DNA from: Arthrobacter ipis
GTDB taxonomy: Bacteria; Actinomycetota; Actinomycetes; Actinomycetales; Micrococcaceae
Direction: 5' to 3'
Length of the DNA stretch: 64,000 bases
NCBI RefSeq assembly: GCF_014694315.1
Contig: NZ_JAAOXD010000002.1
Location: 254,561 to 318,560 of the forward strand
Part shown: in pieces, positions 32,668 to 41,492 of the stretch
Layout of the letters: each line of letters opens with the position of its first letter
Position numbering within the stretch: position 1 is the stretch's first letter
Program-made: the position numbers and the translations under genes
Notes under the pieces: model-generated
The model's database searches: none
Told to the model about the DNA's origin: nothing
What the model saw: only the letters and a program-made list of their open reading frames with translations

Positions 32668-33858
32668 CTAAGCCTTCTTCCCCGGCAGCGCGAGCTTGAA
32701 GACCTTCGCCCACGAGGATCCCACCTGCTTCAGCAGCGGCCCGGTGGTGTACGGCAGGCCGTAGCGCCGGCAGATTTCCTGCACTTTGGGTGCAACCTCC
32801 CCGTACCGGTTGGAAGGCAGGTCCGGGAACAGGTGGTGCTCGATTTGGTGGGACAGGTTTCCGGTCATGATGTGCATGAACTTGGAGCCGGAGATGTTGG
32901 CGGAGCCGATCATCTGGCGGACGTACCAGTCGCCGCGGGTCTCGCCCTCCACCATTTCCTCGGTGAAGGTGTCCGTTCCTTCCGGGAAGTGTCCGCAGAA
33001 GATCACGGCGTGGGCCCACACGTTGCGTACCGCGTTGGCGGTGAGCGTGCCGAAGAGGGCCTGCTTGCCCGAGCCCGTGAGCATGGCAACGGCCGGGGTG
33101 GCGGCGTAGTCCTTGGTGAACTGCTTGAGGGCCTTGACGCCGAGGGCCTTGAGGTCCCGGACCATGGCCTCCTTGGACTTCTTGCCCTCCTGGTATTCGA
33201 CGAGCTCCAGGTCGTAGACCGCGATGCCCCATTCGAAAATCGGGGCGAGGATCGCGTTGTACAGCGGATTGCCCAGGGCGCGGGGGGTCCAGGGCTGGTC
33301 CTCGTCCATGCGCAGCAGGTTGTATCCGACGTCGTTGTCCTTGCCCACCACGTTGGTCCAGCGGTGGTGCAGGTCGTTGTGGGTGTGCTGCCATGAACGT
33401 GCGGGGGTCACGAAGTCCCATTCCCACGTGGTGGAGTGGATGTCCGGATCGCGCATCCAGTCCCACTGGCCGTGGAGGATGTTGTGGCCGATCTCCATGT
33501 TTTCCAGGATCTTGGCCAGGCTGAGCAGGCTGGTTCCCGTGACCCAGGCGGCCTTGTTCCGGCTCACCAGCAGCGTGGCGCGTCCCGCGATCTCCAGCGC
33601 GCGCTGGATCTTGATCACCCGCCGGATGTAGGCGGCGTCGGAGGCTCCGCGCTTGGCGAGGATCTCATCCTTGATGGCGTCCAGCTCGCGGCCGAGCTCT
33701 GCCACCTGCTCGTCGGTCAGGTGTGCGGCGGCGGGCGGGCGCACTGTGGGCCGGCCAGAGGCGGCCAGTGCCCCGGGCCGCGGTTTGGTAACCGGCTTGT
33801 CCGTGGAGTCGCTGGCGGTGGACTTCGTCGCGGCTGTGCGATCGGATATTGCAGTCAT
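32668..33858 (-). CDS. membrane fatty acid desaturase
   Basis: The 396-residue di-iron desaturase has the three histidine boxes HNILH (125-129), HNDLHH (160-165) and HQIEHH (337-342), and two pairs of hydrophobic segments. It inserts a cis double bond in acyl chains using O2 and electrons from the adjacent ferredoxin reductase. The N-terminal 45 residues are Thr/Pro/Ala-rich and poorly ordered. It lies 14 bp downstream of the reductase gene. The pair resembles mycobacterial DesA3 (Rv3229c) with Rv3230c. Confidence 0.95.
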   Translation of the reverse strand: MTAISDRTAATKSTASDSTDKPVTKPRPGALAASGRPTVRPPAAAHLTDEQVAELGRELDAIKDEILAKRGASDAAYIRRVIKIQRALEIAGRATLLVSRNKAAWVTGTSLLSLAKILENMEIGHNILHGQWDWMRDPDIHSTTWEWDFVTPARSWQHTHNDLHHRWTNVVGKDNDVGYNLLRMDEDQPWTPRALGNPLYNAILAPIFEWGIAVYDLELVEYQEGKKSKEAMVRDLKALGVKALKQFTKDYAATPAVAMLTGSGKQALFGTLTANAVRNVWAHAVIFCGHFPEGTDTFTEEMVEGETRGDWYVRQMIGSANISGSKFMHIMTGNLSHQIEHHLFPDLPSNRYGEVAPKVQEICRRYGLPYTTGPLLKQVGSSWAKVFKLALPGKKA

Positions 33859-33872
33859 TCTTGTGATGCTCC

Positions 33873-34991
33873 TCAGATGTCGAGGTTAACGGGTCCGGCG
33901 GCTGCCGAAACGCACGTCTGGATTAGTTGGCCCGGATCACCGTGGACTTCGCCGGTGCGCAGGTCCCGGACCTGCCCTGCACGCAGGGGCAGCAGGCAGC
34001 TGTGGCAGATGCCCATGCGGCAGCCGCTGGGCATGAGGACCCCGGCGTCCTCGCCGACGTCAAGAAGGGGGGTATCGCCGTCGGCCTCAACCTCGCGGTC
34101 GGAGGCCTCAAAGGTGACCAGACCGCCGTCGTGCCCAGCGCCTGCCAGCAGGCTGGTGTTGAAGCGTTCGATGATGAGGTTGACGGGGTCCGCCGCGAAG
34201 GGGCCTGTGGCCCCTTCTGCGCGGGCCGACTTGGAGTTCTTGGGATGGGCGGCCGCTTCGGCGGCCCACAGGGCTTCTGCGTCATCGAGGAATCCTTCCG
34301 GGCCGCAGGCGTAGGCAGCGCGGCGGCGCCAGTCGGGGCACAGGCTGTCCAGTCCGGCGGCCGAGCCGAAGTCCATCCGGCCACGCTCACCGGTGAACCA
34401 GTGGGTGACGCGGAAGTTGGGGAACTGGTCCGCGAGCTCGGAAAGTTCCTCGCGGAAAATGCTGTCCTCCGGCCTGCGGGCGGAATGGATCAGCACCACA
34501 TCGGCGTCGGGGCGGTGCGGCACCAGCGTGCGGACCATGGACATCACGGGGGTGATGCCGCTACCGGCGGTGAGCATCAGGAGAGGCCTCGGATGTTCGG
34601 GGAGGACAAAGTCGCCCTGTGGCGGCGCCAGGAACAGGACGTCCCCGGGCCGGGTGTTGCGGACCAGGACCCCGGACACGGCACCCATGTCGCTCACGGT
34701 GATGGCGGGATCCTCCCCTGCGGGAGCGCTGAGCGAATAGGACCGCCAGTGCCGGACGCCGTCGAGCTCCACGCCGATCCGTGCCCACTGGCCGGCCTTA
34801 TGGGCCTTCCAGCCGCGGCCGGGCCGGAAATGGATGGTGGCTGAGTCCGGCGTTTCGGGGACAACTTTGGTGACCACCCCGCGCAGCTGCCGGGCGGAGA
34901 ACACTGGGTCAAAGAGCGCCAGGATGTCTTCCGGCGCAAGGGGGGTGGTCAGAACGGACGCCGCGCGCGCCAATTTGCGGAGCCGGATCAT
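33873..34991 (-). CDS. ferredoxin reductase with C-terminal 2Fe-2S domain (desaturase electron donor)
   Basis: The 372-residue flavoprotein has an FAD-binding RSYSLS motif (about residues 83-88) and the NAD(P)-binding AGSGITPVMSM. The C-terminal plant-type 2Fe-2S ferredoxin domain has cysteines in GCRMGICHSC and a later QTCVSA. It is the first gene of the two-gene desaturase unit and should pass electrons from NAD(P)H to the di-iron centre. The order of domains (reductase then ferredoxin) is that of Rv3230c-like proteins. Confidence 0.93.
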   Translation of the reverse strand: MIRLRKLARAASVLTTPLAPEDILALFDPVFSARQLRGVVTKVVPETPDSATIHFRPGRGWKAHKAGQWARIGVELDGVRHWRSYSLSAPAGEDPAITVSDMGAVSGVLVRNTRPGDVLFLAPPQGDFVLPEHPRPLLMLTAGSGITPVMSMVRTLVPHRPDADVVLIHSARRPEDSIFREELSELADQFPNFRVTHWFTGERGRMDFGSAAGLDSLCPDWRRRAAYACGPEGFLDDAEALWAAEAAAHPKNSKSARAEGATGPFAADPVNLIIERFNTSLLAGAGHDGGLVTFEASDREVEADGDTPLLDVGEDAGVLMPSGCRMGICHSCLLPLRAGQVRDLRTGEVHGDPGQLIQTCVSAAAGPVNLDI

Positions 34992-35294
34992 GCTGTCCGC
35001 TTCCTGCCGGGCTCACCCATGTGTATCTCCTAGTGAAACCCATGATCGAAATATGTTGACTATCCCCCGACTACAAGAGTCCCCCATGCCGGTGCCGCTA
35101 GCAACCGGCGTCCGCATCGCGGGGCGCTGGACCACGCGGGACAGGCGTGGCAAGTTGCGGGCCATGTTCAATATTCCTCCGTTGCGACGTCTGCGAGCTT
35201 TTGCGGTAGATGATAAGCATACTTACCGCCGGAGTGCATGCACTCCCTGAGCCCACGTCAAAGCAACGAACGGACGCCGGAGTAGTTCCCGCCC
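34992..35294. other. intergenic region with a perfect 16-bp palindrome
   Basis: This is a 303-bp region between the start of the reductase gene and the end of the hydrolase gene. It holds TAAGCATACTTA (35214-35225) and the perfect palindrome GGAGTGCATGCACTCC (35231-35246). I see no convincing gene. The palindrome lies just downstream of the hydrolase stop and may be a terminator or operator. Confidence 0.5.
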
Positions 35295-36116
35295 CTAAAG
35301 CAGCAGCAGCTCCTGGACCAGCTCGCGGCACTTTCGGTAGGACGGCGCCTTCGGGTCGATCAGCGCGAAGTGGTCGCCAGGGACCTTGACCACCTGGACC
35401 GGGGCTCCGGCTGCGCGGGCGGCCGTGGCGTAGGCCTCGGACTGGCTCACCGGCACGGTGTCGTCCTCAAGCCCGTGGACCGCGTAGACCGGGATGGTGA
35501 GCGGCACGGCGCTCATGGGATCGGCGTACTTGTGGCGCTTGGGGTACCTCTCGGCGGAGCCGCCCAGGAAGTTGCTGACCGCACCGTTGCTAAGGTCGTG
35601 CCACTCGGCCTGCGCCAGGTTGAGCAGCCCGGACTGGCTGACGACGCCGGTCAGGTGGACGGCCTCGCCGTTGAGGTTCCTGGCTACCTGCCGGTCGGCG
35701 TCGGCCGCGCCGAGTCCGGCAAGCCGGTCCCGGCCGGCCGCCCAGACGGCCAGGTGCCCGCCGGCGGAGTGGCCCAGCGCCACCACGCGGTTCAGGTCGA
35801 GGTCGTGCTCGCGGGCCAGCTCACGGAGCTTGTCGATCCCGGCGAGGACATCCTCGAACGTCCGCGGCCACCCGCCGCCGTTGCCCGCCCGGCGGTACTC
35901 CAGGTTCCAGGCCACGATGCCGTGTGCCGCGAGGTCTTTTGCCAGCGGTTCACCCAGTTCAGCGCCGTACTGTGAGCGCCAGTAGCCGCCATGGATCACC
36001 ACAACGACGCCGCGCGTCGATGGCTGCTTGCCGTTGCGTGAGGCGGATGTTTCCGGCAGGAAGAGCTCGCCCCACTGGCTGGGGTGGTCACCGTAGTGGT
36101 ACTTCTGCCGCTTCAC
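35295..36116 (-). CDS. alpha/beta hydrolase (kynurenine formamidase-like esterase)
   Basis: This 273-residue serine hydrolase has the oxyanion motif HGGYW near residue 42, the nucleophile elbow GHSAGG, the acid in HGLEDDTVP and the histidine in GDHFALIDP. The HGGYW form is shared with kynurenine formamidase-like and small-ester hydrolases. The substrate is not predictable and no tryptophan-degradation genes are nearby. GTG 36116 has AGGAGG 5 bases upstream. It is divergent from the RelA/SpoT-like gene. Confidence 0.9.
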   Translation of the reverse strand: MKRQKYHYGDHPSQWGELFLPETSASRNGKQPSTRGVVVVIHGGYWRSQYGAELGEPLAKDLAAHGIVAWNLEYRRAGNGGGWPRTFEDVLAGIDKLRELAREHDLDLNRVVALGHSAGGHLAVWAAGRDRLAGLGAADADRQVARNLNGEAVHLTGVVSQSGLLNLAQAEWHDLSNGAVSNFLGGSAERYPKRHKYADPMSAVPLTIPVYAVHGLEDDTVPVSQSEAYATAARAAGAPVQVVKVPGDHFALIDPKAPSYRKCRELVQELLLL

Positions 36117-36321
36117 CGCATCCTCCTAGGATCCTTCGAACGGGGCGCCGGGCCCCTCCTTGCCGCCTCCCGCGCGCCCGGGGTCCGGAGTAGCAGGGCA
36201 CAGCGGCGCACAACAGCCATGCTCCGAGCCTACATGGACGCCGCTCCCGTGGGGCAGAAGGGGCTGCAGTGGCGGGGGTGTCACCCTCCCCGCTGTCGCA
36301 CCGCCTTGATAGTTTGGATCC

Positions 36322-37428
36322 ATGGCAAGCAATTGGGATCGCCTGGACGTCACTCAGCGCGGCTCCGTGCAGGAAGACGTGGAACTCTATGAGCGCGTCC
36401 GGCCTGCCCTGAAGCTTGTCACCCGGGAAGTCCTGCAAATACTGCGGACCATGCTCAAGGACACCGAGGTCACGCCGCTGTTCGTGACCGGCCGCACCAA
36501 ATCTGTGGACTCCTTCCGGGAAAAGATCTCCCGGACCGAGGAACCGCTGGAAGAGGGCGGTCAGCGGCTCCTGAAGTTCCCGGACCCGTTCCGCACCCTC
36601 AACGACATGGTGGGCGTGCGCGTCATCACCAAGCTGCCGGCGGAGAACGCACTGGTGGCCAATCTGATCAAGCGCCAGCGGCACCTCTTCGACTGCCGCG
36701 GAGACCGCGAAAAGGACATCGGCTCGATCGAGTCCGGAACCTACGGCTACTCCAGCCGGCACCTCATTCTGCGCACCATCCAGAACGACGTCGTCAAGAA
36801 CTACCAGCAGGTCTTCAACGCCGAAGTCCCGCCCAACGGCAGCTACTTCTTCGAATGCCAGATCCGCACCGTGTTCGCGCACGCGTGGAGCGAGATCGAG
36901 CACGACATCCGGTTCAAGGCCGAGGACCCGCGGGCGTGGACGCCGCACTTCGACCGCCAGTTCACCGCAACCGCCGCCATGCTGGAGACAGTTGAGACCG
37001 CCTTCGCCGACCTGCATGAACGCTACGAGGAGGTCCGCAGCTACTGGGACGTGGACGGAGAGGGGGCGGCGCAGCTCACCCCCAACCGCATCCGGGACGT
37101 GTGGCGCACCCTGCTCCCGCATGTAGACCGTAAAGTAGATGACGACTGGGGATGGGCAGCCGAACTCCTTGCGGCCCACGGACTCAAGCAGACGGTCCAG
37201 CTCGCCGGACTGCTCAGCGCCAACCGGATCACCGAGGTCCGCAGGGCCCTGGACCACCGCTACTCCCCCGGCCCGGACCGCCTGCTGGATGACCTCCTGC
37301 TGTGGCAGTACGGAACCAAGCACATTGACCTCACCGCCGAGGCGCCCGACGCCGTCCCCCACCCGCGGCGCGACAGCCTCCTGCGGCGGCTGAAGCAGAT
37401 CGAGCGCTACCGCCAGACGAAGAAATAG
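36322..37428 (+). CDS. RelA/SpoT synthetase-domain protein (small alarmone synthetase-like), leaderless
   Basis: The 368-residue protein has a (p)ppGpp synthetase-type domain at about residues 50-200: GRTKSVDSFREK (57-68), NDMVGVR (94-100), YSSRH (143-147), ECQIRT (178-183) and HAWSEIEHD (187-195). It lacks the HD hydrolase, TGS and ACT domains of long RSH proteins. A helical C-terminal part of about 150 residues has no recognised fold and is longer than in RelQ/RelP. TAGTTT at 36310-36315 and no ribosome-binding site point to a leaderless transcript. It may make alarmone or a related nucleotide. The C-terminal part could equally be a ligand or toxin-like module. Confidence 0.85.
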   Translation: MASNWDRLDVTQRGSVQEDVELYERVRPALKLVTREVLQILRTMLKDTEVTPLFVTGRTKSVDSFREKISRTEEPLEEGGQRLLKFPDPFRTLNDMVGVRVITKLPAENALVANLIKRQRHLFDCRGDREKDIGSIESGTYGYSSRHLILRTIQNDVVKNYQQVFNAEVPPNGSYFFECQIRTVFAHAWSEIEHDIRFKAEDPRAWTPHFDRQFTATAAMLETVETAFADLHERYEEVRSYWDVDGEGAAQLTPNRIRDVWRTLLPHVDRKVDDDWGWAAELLAAHGLKQTVQLAGLLSANRITEVRRALDHRYSPGPDRLLDDLLLWQYGTKHIDLTAEAPDAVPHPRRDSLLRRLKQIERYRQTKK

Positions 37429-37437
37429 AGTTTTCAT

Positions 37438-37827
37438 GAAGCCCGAACAGCTCCAGTCCGGAACTGATCGGGGTTCCTTGGCCGTGTATCCGCTGGTCGC
37501 GGCCGGCCTGCTGATCGTCATCGGCTTCCGCCGGATCACGACGGCGGTGCCGTCACCTTCGTCCTCCTGACGGTCCTCGCCGTGGCCGCCTCCTCCAACG
37601 CCCCCTACACGCAGTTCAACTACGCCCCCGACGCCGAGCCTGATATCGACGTGGCGGTGATCGATCTGGACGCCTCACACCTGTGGGATGCCTCCCCTGT
37701 CGCCGTGCTGGACGCGGTCACGGAGAAGTACCGAAGGCACGGCCGTGAGGTGGAACTGATTGGCTTCAACTCAGCCAGCATCCAGATGCGGGAACGTCCG
37801 GCCGGGAGGCTCAACGCCGGAGAGTGA
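37438..37827 (+). pseudogene. relic of a SulP-family sulfate permease (STAS end)
   Basis: Frame 37582-37827 encodes IDLDASHLWDASPVAVLDAV and IGFNSASIQMRER, the core of a SulP STAS domain. The same frame continues upstream without a start into a hydrophobic piece (VTFVLLTVLAVAASSN) that resembles the last SulP helix fused directly to SSN of the STAS lead-in. Another frame from ATG 37438 gives a short hydrophobic peptide ending at a TGA near 37570. Almost all of the usual roughly 500-residue permease is missing. This is a deletion derivative, with or without a frameshift. Confidence 0.7.
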
Positions 37828-37965
37828 GCATTATCACTTCACGCCGCCTTTAGCCCTTACCTGACGCGGATCGACATGTCGGGAAGCGACACGGCCCCGT
37901 TACCCTAATGTGACATTCGGAAAAGCCTCCCGTACGGTGGAAAACGTGCCTTCTTCACCGACGAG

Positions 37966-38168
37966 GCACTCCCGCGCTGATTGCCTAACTCTGCCGCAGC
38001 CCGAGGAACCATTCAAAGACCCATGTCCGGCAGAGACGGGGAAACCACTTTTCGGCCCGCTTGAAGCGGGCCTTGGGGTGAAGCCGCACAGTTCCTGACC
38101 ATGCTCAGGACCGCGGCCGGGTGCTCCCATCCGAATCCGACAGCTCACCTCGCAGGCATCGGGAGAGG
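37966..38168 (+). ncRNA. c-di-AMP (ydaO-yuaA) riboswitch
   Basis: The 200-base leader ahead of the NlpC/P60-like gene carries the conserved elements of the ydaO class in order: the GCCTAACTCTG start, GGGGAAACCA (38038-38047), TTGGGGTGAA (38073-38082) and CCGAATCCGACAGCTCACC continuing to TCGCAGGC (38131-38157). This class binds c-di-AMP and usually turns expression off. In Actinobacteria it typically precedes resuscitation factor or NlpC/P60 cell-wall genes, as here. The assignment is by eye. Boundaries are approximate. Confidence 0.88.
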
Positions 38169-38175
38169 CTTCTTC

Positions 38176-38916
38176 ATGTCGTTCCGCTTTATTTCTGGCC
38201 GCCGTGCTGCGGTCATCCTTGCAGCATCCGGACTGGCCTTCACCGGCAGCGTCGCAGCCAACGCGGCCAACGCTCCGGCCCAGCCGGCCAAGGCTCCCGC
38301 CGCCGCCCCCGCGACGGCTGGACAGGTCCAGGCTCCCCTGAGCGCCGCCTCCAGCGTCAAGATCGCTTTTGAGCGCCCCGTGGTCAAGTCGGCCCCGGCT
38401 CCGGTGGCAGCGGCACCCGTCGTCGTCGAAAAGCCGGTTGTGAAGAAGGCTGCGGCCCGTGCCGCCGCCCCTGTCACCGCCGCCCCGGCTGCTGCGCCCG
38501 CCAAGGCTGCAGCCGCTCCGGCCGCCCCCGCGCCCGCACCGAAGGTCACCGTCAAGGCTGCGGCTCCCGCACCGAAGGCCCCCGTCAAGGCCGCCGCAGG
38601 CGTCAACGCCACCATGCTGGCGTCCGCCTACGCCCAGATCGGCATCACGCAGGACTGCACCGCCATGGTGGAGAAGGCCCTCGGTGCCGCCGGCATCCAC
38701 GTGGGTGACCTCGCGCCGATGCAGTTCCTGAGCCACGGCAGGGTCGTCTCCACCCCGCAGCCCGGCGACATGATTGTGCAGTCCGGCCACGTGGCCATCT
38801 ACGCCGGCGGCGGCAAGGCCATCAGCGGCGGCATGAACGGCATCAACGCCACCATGGCCCACCCGCTGTCCTGGCTCACGGCCACCGGTCCCGTCACGTT
38901 CGTGCGCGCGGCCTAG
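38176..38916 (+). CDS. secreted NlpC/P60-like protein with Ala/Pro-rich linker
   Basis: The 246-residue protein has a signal peptide ending near AANAANA, an Ala/Pro/Lys-rich linker (about residues 35-145) and a short C-terminal NlpC/P60-type domain. C161 (QDCTAM) is the likely nucleophile and H205 (SGHVAIY) its partner, followed by GGGKAISGG. It should cut peptidoglycan stem peptides, though the domain is shorter than usual. ATG 38176 has GAGAGG upstream. The riboswitch directly before it ties its expression to c-di-AMP and cell-wall or osmotic state (family knowledge). Confidence 0.86.
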   Translation: MSFRFISGRRAAVILAASGLAFTGSVAANAANAPAQPAKAPAAAPATAGQVQAPLSAASSVKIAFERPVVKSAPAPVAAAPVVVEKPVVKKAAARAAAPVTAAPAAAPAKAAAAPAAPAPAPKVTVKAAAPAPKAPVKAAAGVNATMLASAYAQIGITQDCTAMVEKALGAAGIHVGDLAPMQFLSHGRVVSTPQPGDMIVQSGHVAIYAGGGKAISGGMNGINATMAHPLSWLTATGPVTFVRAA

Positions 38917-38932
38917 CAGAGCTGAGAAACCG

Positions 38933-38967
38933 CCGTGTTCCGCTGCCTTGGGGGCGGCGGAACACGG
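38933..38967 (+). terminator. hairpin terminator after NlpC/P60-like gene
   Basis: A 15-bp stem (38933-38947 with 38953-38967, one G-U pair) has a 5-base loop and begins 16 bases after the stop. There is no T-tract. Confidence 0.65.
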
Positions 38968-39161
38968 CCATCCCCCAAGGTGTTCCCACCTTTCTACAAG
39001 GAGTAGGGAACACACTGGCTATGCCTGATGAAAGACCGCAGACTCCGGCTGCGAGTCAGGATCGCCGGGTCCGGATTGTCCCCCATGCATTCCGGATCCG
39101 GTGCCTGCGTTAAGATCCGGTCCCTGCTTTAAGAGGGCAGAAGTTCCGCGGCATCTCCGCT

Positions 39162-40301
39162 TCAGCCCCTGACTGTGCGGTTCCGCCCCTGTGATTTGGC
39201 CTCATAAAGAGCGACGTCGGCGGCCGCGATCACCTCGTCGAGGTCAGCGGTTGTCGCGTTGTAGGTGGAAATGCCGTAACTGACGGTCGGCATCCGCAGC
39301 AGTTCGGGGATGTGCTGCTCTGCCAGCCTCCTGCTGATTTCACTCGCAATGATTTCCGCGCTCTTGGGGCCTGCGCCAGGAAGCAGGAGGATAAACTCCT
39401 CGCCGCCGTAGCGCCCGGCAAGGTCCGTGGACCGGACCGATGCGCTGCACGCCTGGGCAAAGGCCCGCAGTGCAAGGTCGCCTGCAGCGTGACCGAACGT
39501 GTCGTTGACTGACTTGAAGTGGTCCAGGTCTGCCAGGATCAGCGAGCCGCCCCTGTTGGCAGCCTTGCTGCGTTCCAGTTCCTCGGCCGCCGCCTCCAGG
39601 AAAGCACCGCGGTTCAGGAGGCCGGTCAGCCCGTCCTGGGTGGCGACTGTGCGCAGCGCCCGGGTCTGCTGCTCGGTGCTCAGCCCCGCCATGCTGAAGG
39701 AAACCACCACCAGCAGCACCATCGTGACCATCGTCGTCACCGCGGACCCGAAGTAGGTCGCAAAGACGGGACCGTTTGGCCCTTCGATGAGGAACACCGC
39801 CAGACGGCATAAGTAGAAAAATGCCACTCCGCCTGCCGCGATTGCCATGGGGATCCTGACCCGGGAGTACCCGGGTTCCAGCCGCCACAGCTCATGCGAA
39901 GCCAAGCCAATCAGCACAGCCATGGACGCCAGGAAGACGGCACCGCCGGCCCACGTATTGGACCCCGGATTGTCGACCGCGGCGGCGGCGCCCACGATCA
40001 CCGGCAGCGCGGCGGACAGCCAGATATTGTGCTTCAGGTTCCGGAGGGAACGCGCGCCGGCCCAGACCCCTGCCGCGCCGGACACGAGCAGGACGTCCCC
40101 CAGCGGATTGGCCCAGACCTGCTGCGGTGTGCCGTTGAGGAGGAAGGCCGCCGAGCCGAAAAGGAACAGGAGCAGGGCGGCGCACCACCAGGCACTGTAG
40201 GGCGAGCGGGTGCTGCGGAAGGTTGAAAAGTAGAACAGCAGCGCCAAAATCAGGGCCATCGCCGCGAAGGCAACCCGCAGTGTTGCCGTGTCTAGGATCA
40301 T
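39162..40301 (-). CDS. membrane-bound diguanylate cyclase (GGDEF)
   Basis: The 379-residue protein has about six hydrophobic helices in the first 210 residues and a C-terminal GGDEF domain (GLTGLLNRGAF start). The active-site motif is intact as GGEEF (299-303). The inhibitory I-site RxxD (RSTD, 290-293) lies the standard five residues before it, so product inhibition is expected. It makes c-di-GMP in response to an unknown membrane signal. ATG 40301 has AAGGGG upstream. The frame stays open far upstream to 41405 but that part is antisense to the BASS transporter gene. Confidence 0.94.
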   Translation of the reverse strand: MILDTATLRVAFAAMALILALLFYFSTFRSTRSPYSAWWCAALLLFLFGSAAFLLNGTPQQVWANPLGDVLLVSGAAGVWAGARSLRNLKHNIWLSAALPVIVGAAAAVDNPGSNTWAGGAVFLASMAVLIGLASHELWRLEPGYSRVRIPMAIAAGGVAFFYLCRLAVFLIEGPNGPVFATYFGSAVTTMVTMVLLVVVSFSMAGLSTEQQTRALRTVATQDGLTGLLNRGAFLEAAAEELERSKAANRGGSLILADLDHFKSVNDTFGHAAGDLALRAFAQACSASVRSTDLAGRYGGEEFILLLPGAGPKSAEIIASEISRRLAEQHIPELLRMPTVSYGISTYNATTADLDEVIAAADVALYEAKSQGRNRTVRG

Positions 40302-40454
40302 TCCGTCCCCTTGAATCCGATCCAGTGCAATCCAGTATCGCACCGGGAGCGCCCGGGATCCCGCTGTGCCACAGAGAATTTTCCAAGTACGACACATTTG
40401 TCTGACATCAGTCATGAATTGGCCGTCCCGGCCGTACGGTGCCAGCATTATTGA

Positions 40455-41492
40455 ATGCTTGAGGCAACAAAAGACCCCGTATCCGCTCCCTCGGCCACGG
40501 AGGCCGGCGCTGCACCCCTGAACCCGGCCCTCGCAGCGGAAGCGAAAATTGCGCGCGTCGCGGTGACCGTGTTCCCCCTTCTGGTGCTCGCAGCCGGCAT
40601 CGCCGGGTTCCTGCTTCCAGGCGCCTTCAAACCGCTCGGCCCAGCGGTCCCGTACCTGCTGGGAATCATCATGTTCTGCATGGGCCTGACGCTGACGCCG
40701 CCGGACTTCACCGCGGTTGCCCGCAGGCCCTGGGCCGTGGTGCTGGGCATCGTGGCCCACTACGTGATCATGCCCGGGGCCGGCTGGGCGATCGCCACCC
40801 TTCTTCATCTGGAGCCTGCGCTGGCAGTTGGCCTGATCCTCGTGGGCTGCGCGCCCTCCGGCACCGCCTCCAACGTGATGGCGTTCCTGGCCAAGGGCGA
40901 TGTGGCCCTGTCCGTCGCCGTCGCCAGCGTATCCACGCTCATCGCCCCGGTGGTCACTCCCGTCCTGGTGCTGTTTCTGGCCGGTTCCTTCCTCACCATC
41001 GACGCCGGCGGCATGGTGCTGGACATCGTCAAGACCGTGCTGCTCCCGGTGATCGCGGGCCTGCTGGCCCGGCTGTTCCTCAAGAAGCTCGTCGCGAAGG
41101 CGCTGCCGGCGCTCCCCTGGGCATCCGCCGTCGTTATTTCCCTCATCGTGGCGGTAGTGGTGGCCGGAAGCGCCAGCAAGATCCTGGCGGCCGGCGGCAT
41201 CGTGTTCCTGGCCGTGGTGCTGCACAACGGATTCGGCCTCGGCCTCGGCTACCTCGCCGGCAAGCTCGGCCGCCTGGACGACAAGGCACGCAGGGCCCTT
41301 GCGTTCGAGGTCGGCATGCAGAACTCCGGCCTCGCGGCAACCCTGGCCACCGCCCACTTCACCCCGCTGGCGGCCCTGCCCTCCGCCGTCTTCTCGCTCT
41401 GGCACAACATCTCCGGCGCAATTGTCGCCGCCTGGCTGGCCCGGAAGCCCCTGCAGGAACAGAAGCCCCTCCAGGAGAAGCAGGAAGCCTAA
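40455..41492 (+). CDS. bile acid:sodium symporter (BASS) family transporter
   Basis: This is a 345-residue transporter with about ten helices. BASS motifs GCAPSGTASNVMAFLAKGDVALSVAVASVST and the second crossover ALAFEVGMQNSGLAATLA are clear when read in parts. Bacterial members move organic anions, pantoate or keto acids with Na+. The C-terminus carries a doubled KPLQEQ/KPLQEK. Its stop codon overlaps the stop of the convergent monooxygenase gene. Confidence 0.93.
   Translation: MLEATKDPVSAPSATEAGAAPLNPALAAEAKIARVAVTVFPLLVLAAGIAGFLLPGAFKPLGPAVPYLLGIIMFCMGLTLTPPDFTAVARRPWAVVLGIVAHYVIMPGAGWAIATLLHLEPALAVGLILVGCAPSGTASNVMAFLAKGDVALSVAVASVSTLIAPVVTPVLVLFLAGSFLTIDAGGMVLDIVKTVLLPVIAGLLARLFLKKLVAKALPALPWASAVVISLIVAVVVAGSASKILAAGGIVFLAVVLHNGFGLGLGYLAGKLGRLDDKARRALAFEVGMQNSGLAATLATAHFTPLAALPSAVFSLWHNISGAIVAAWLARKPLQEQKPLQEKQEA

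Noticed and set aside
40302-41405. In-frame upstream extension of the GGDEF protein by 368 codons
   Set aside because: It is antisense to the BASS transporter. ATG 40301 has AAGGGG and gives a membrane N-terminus.
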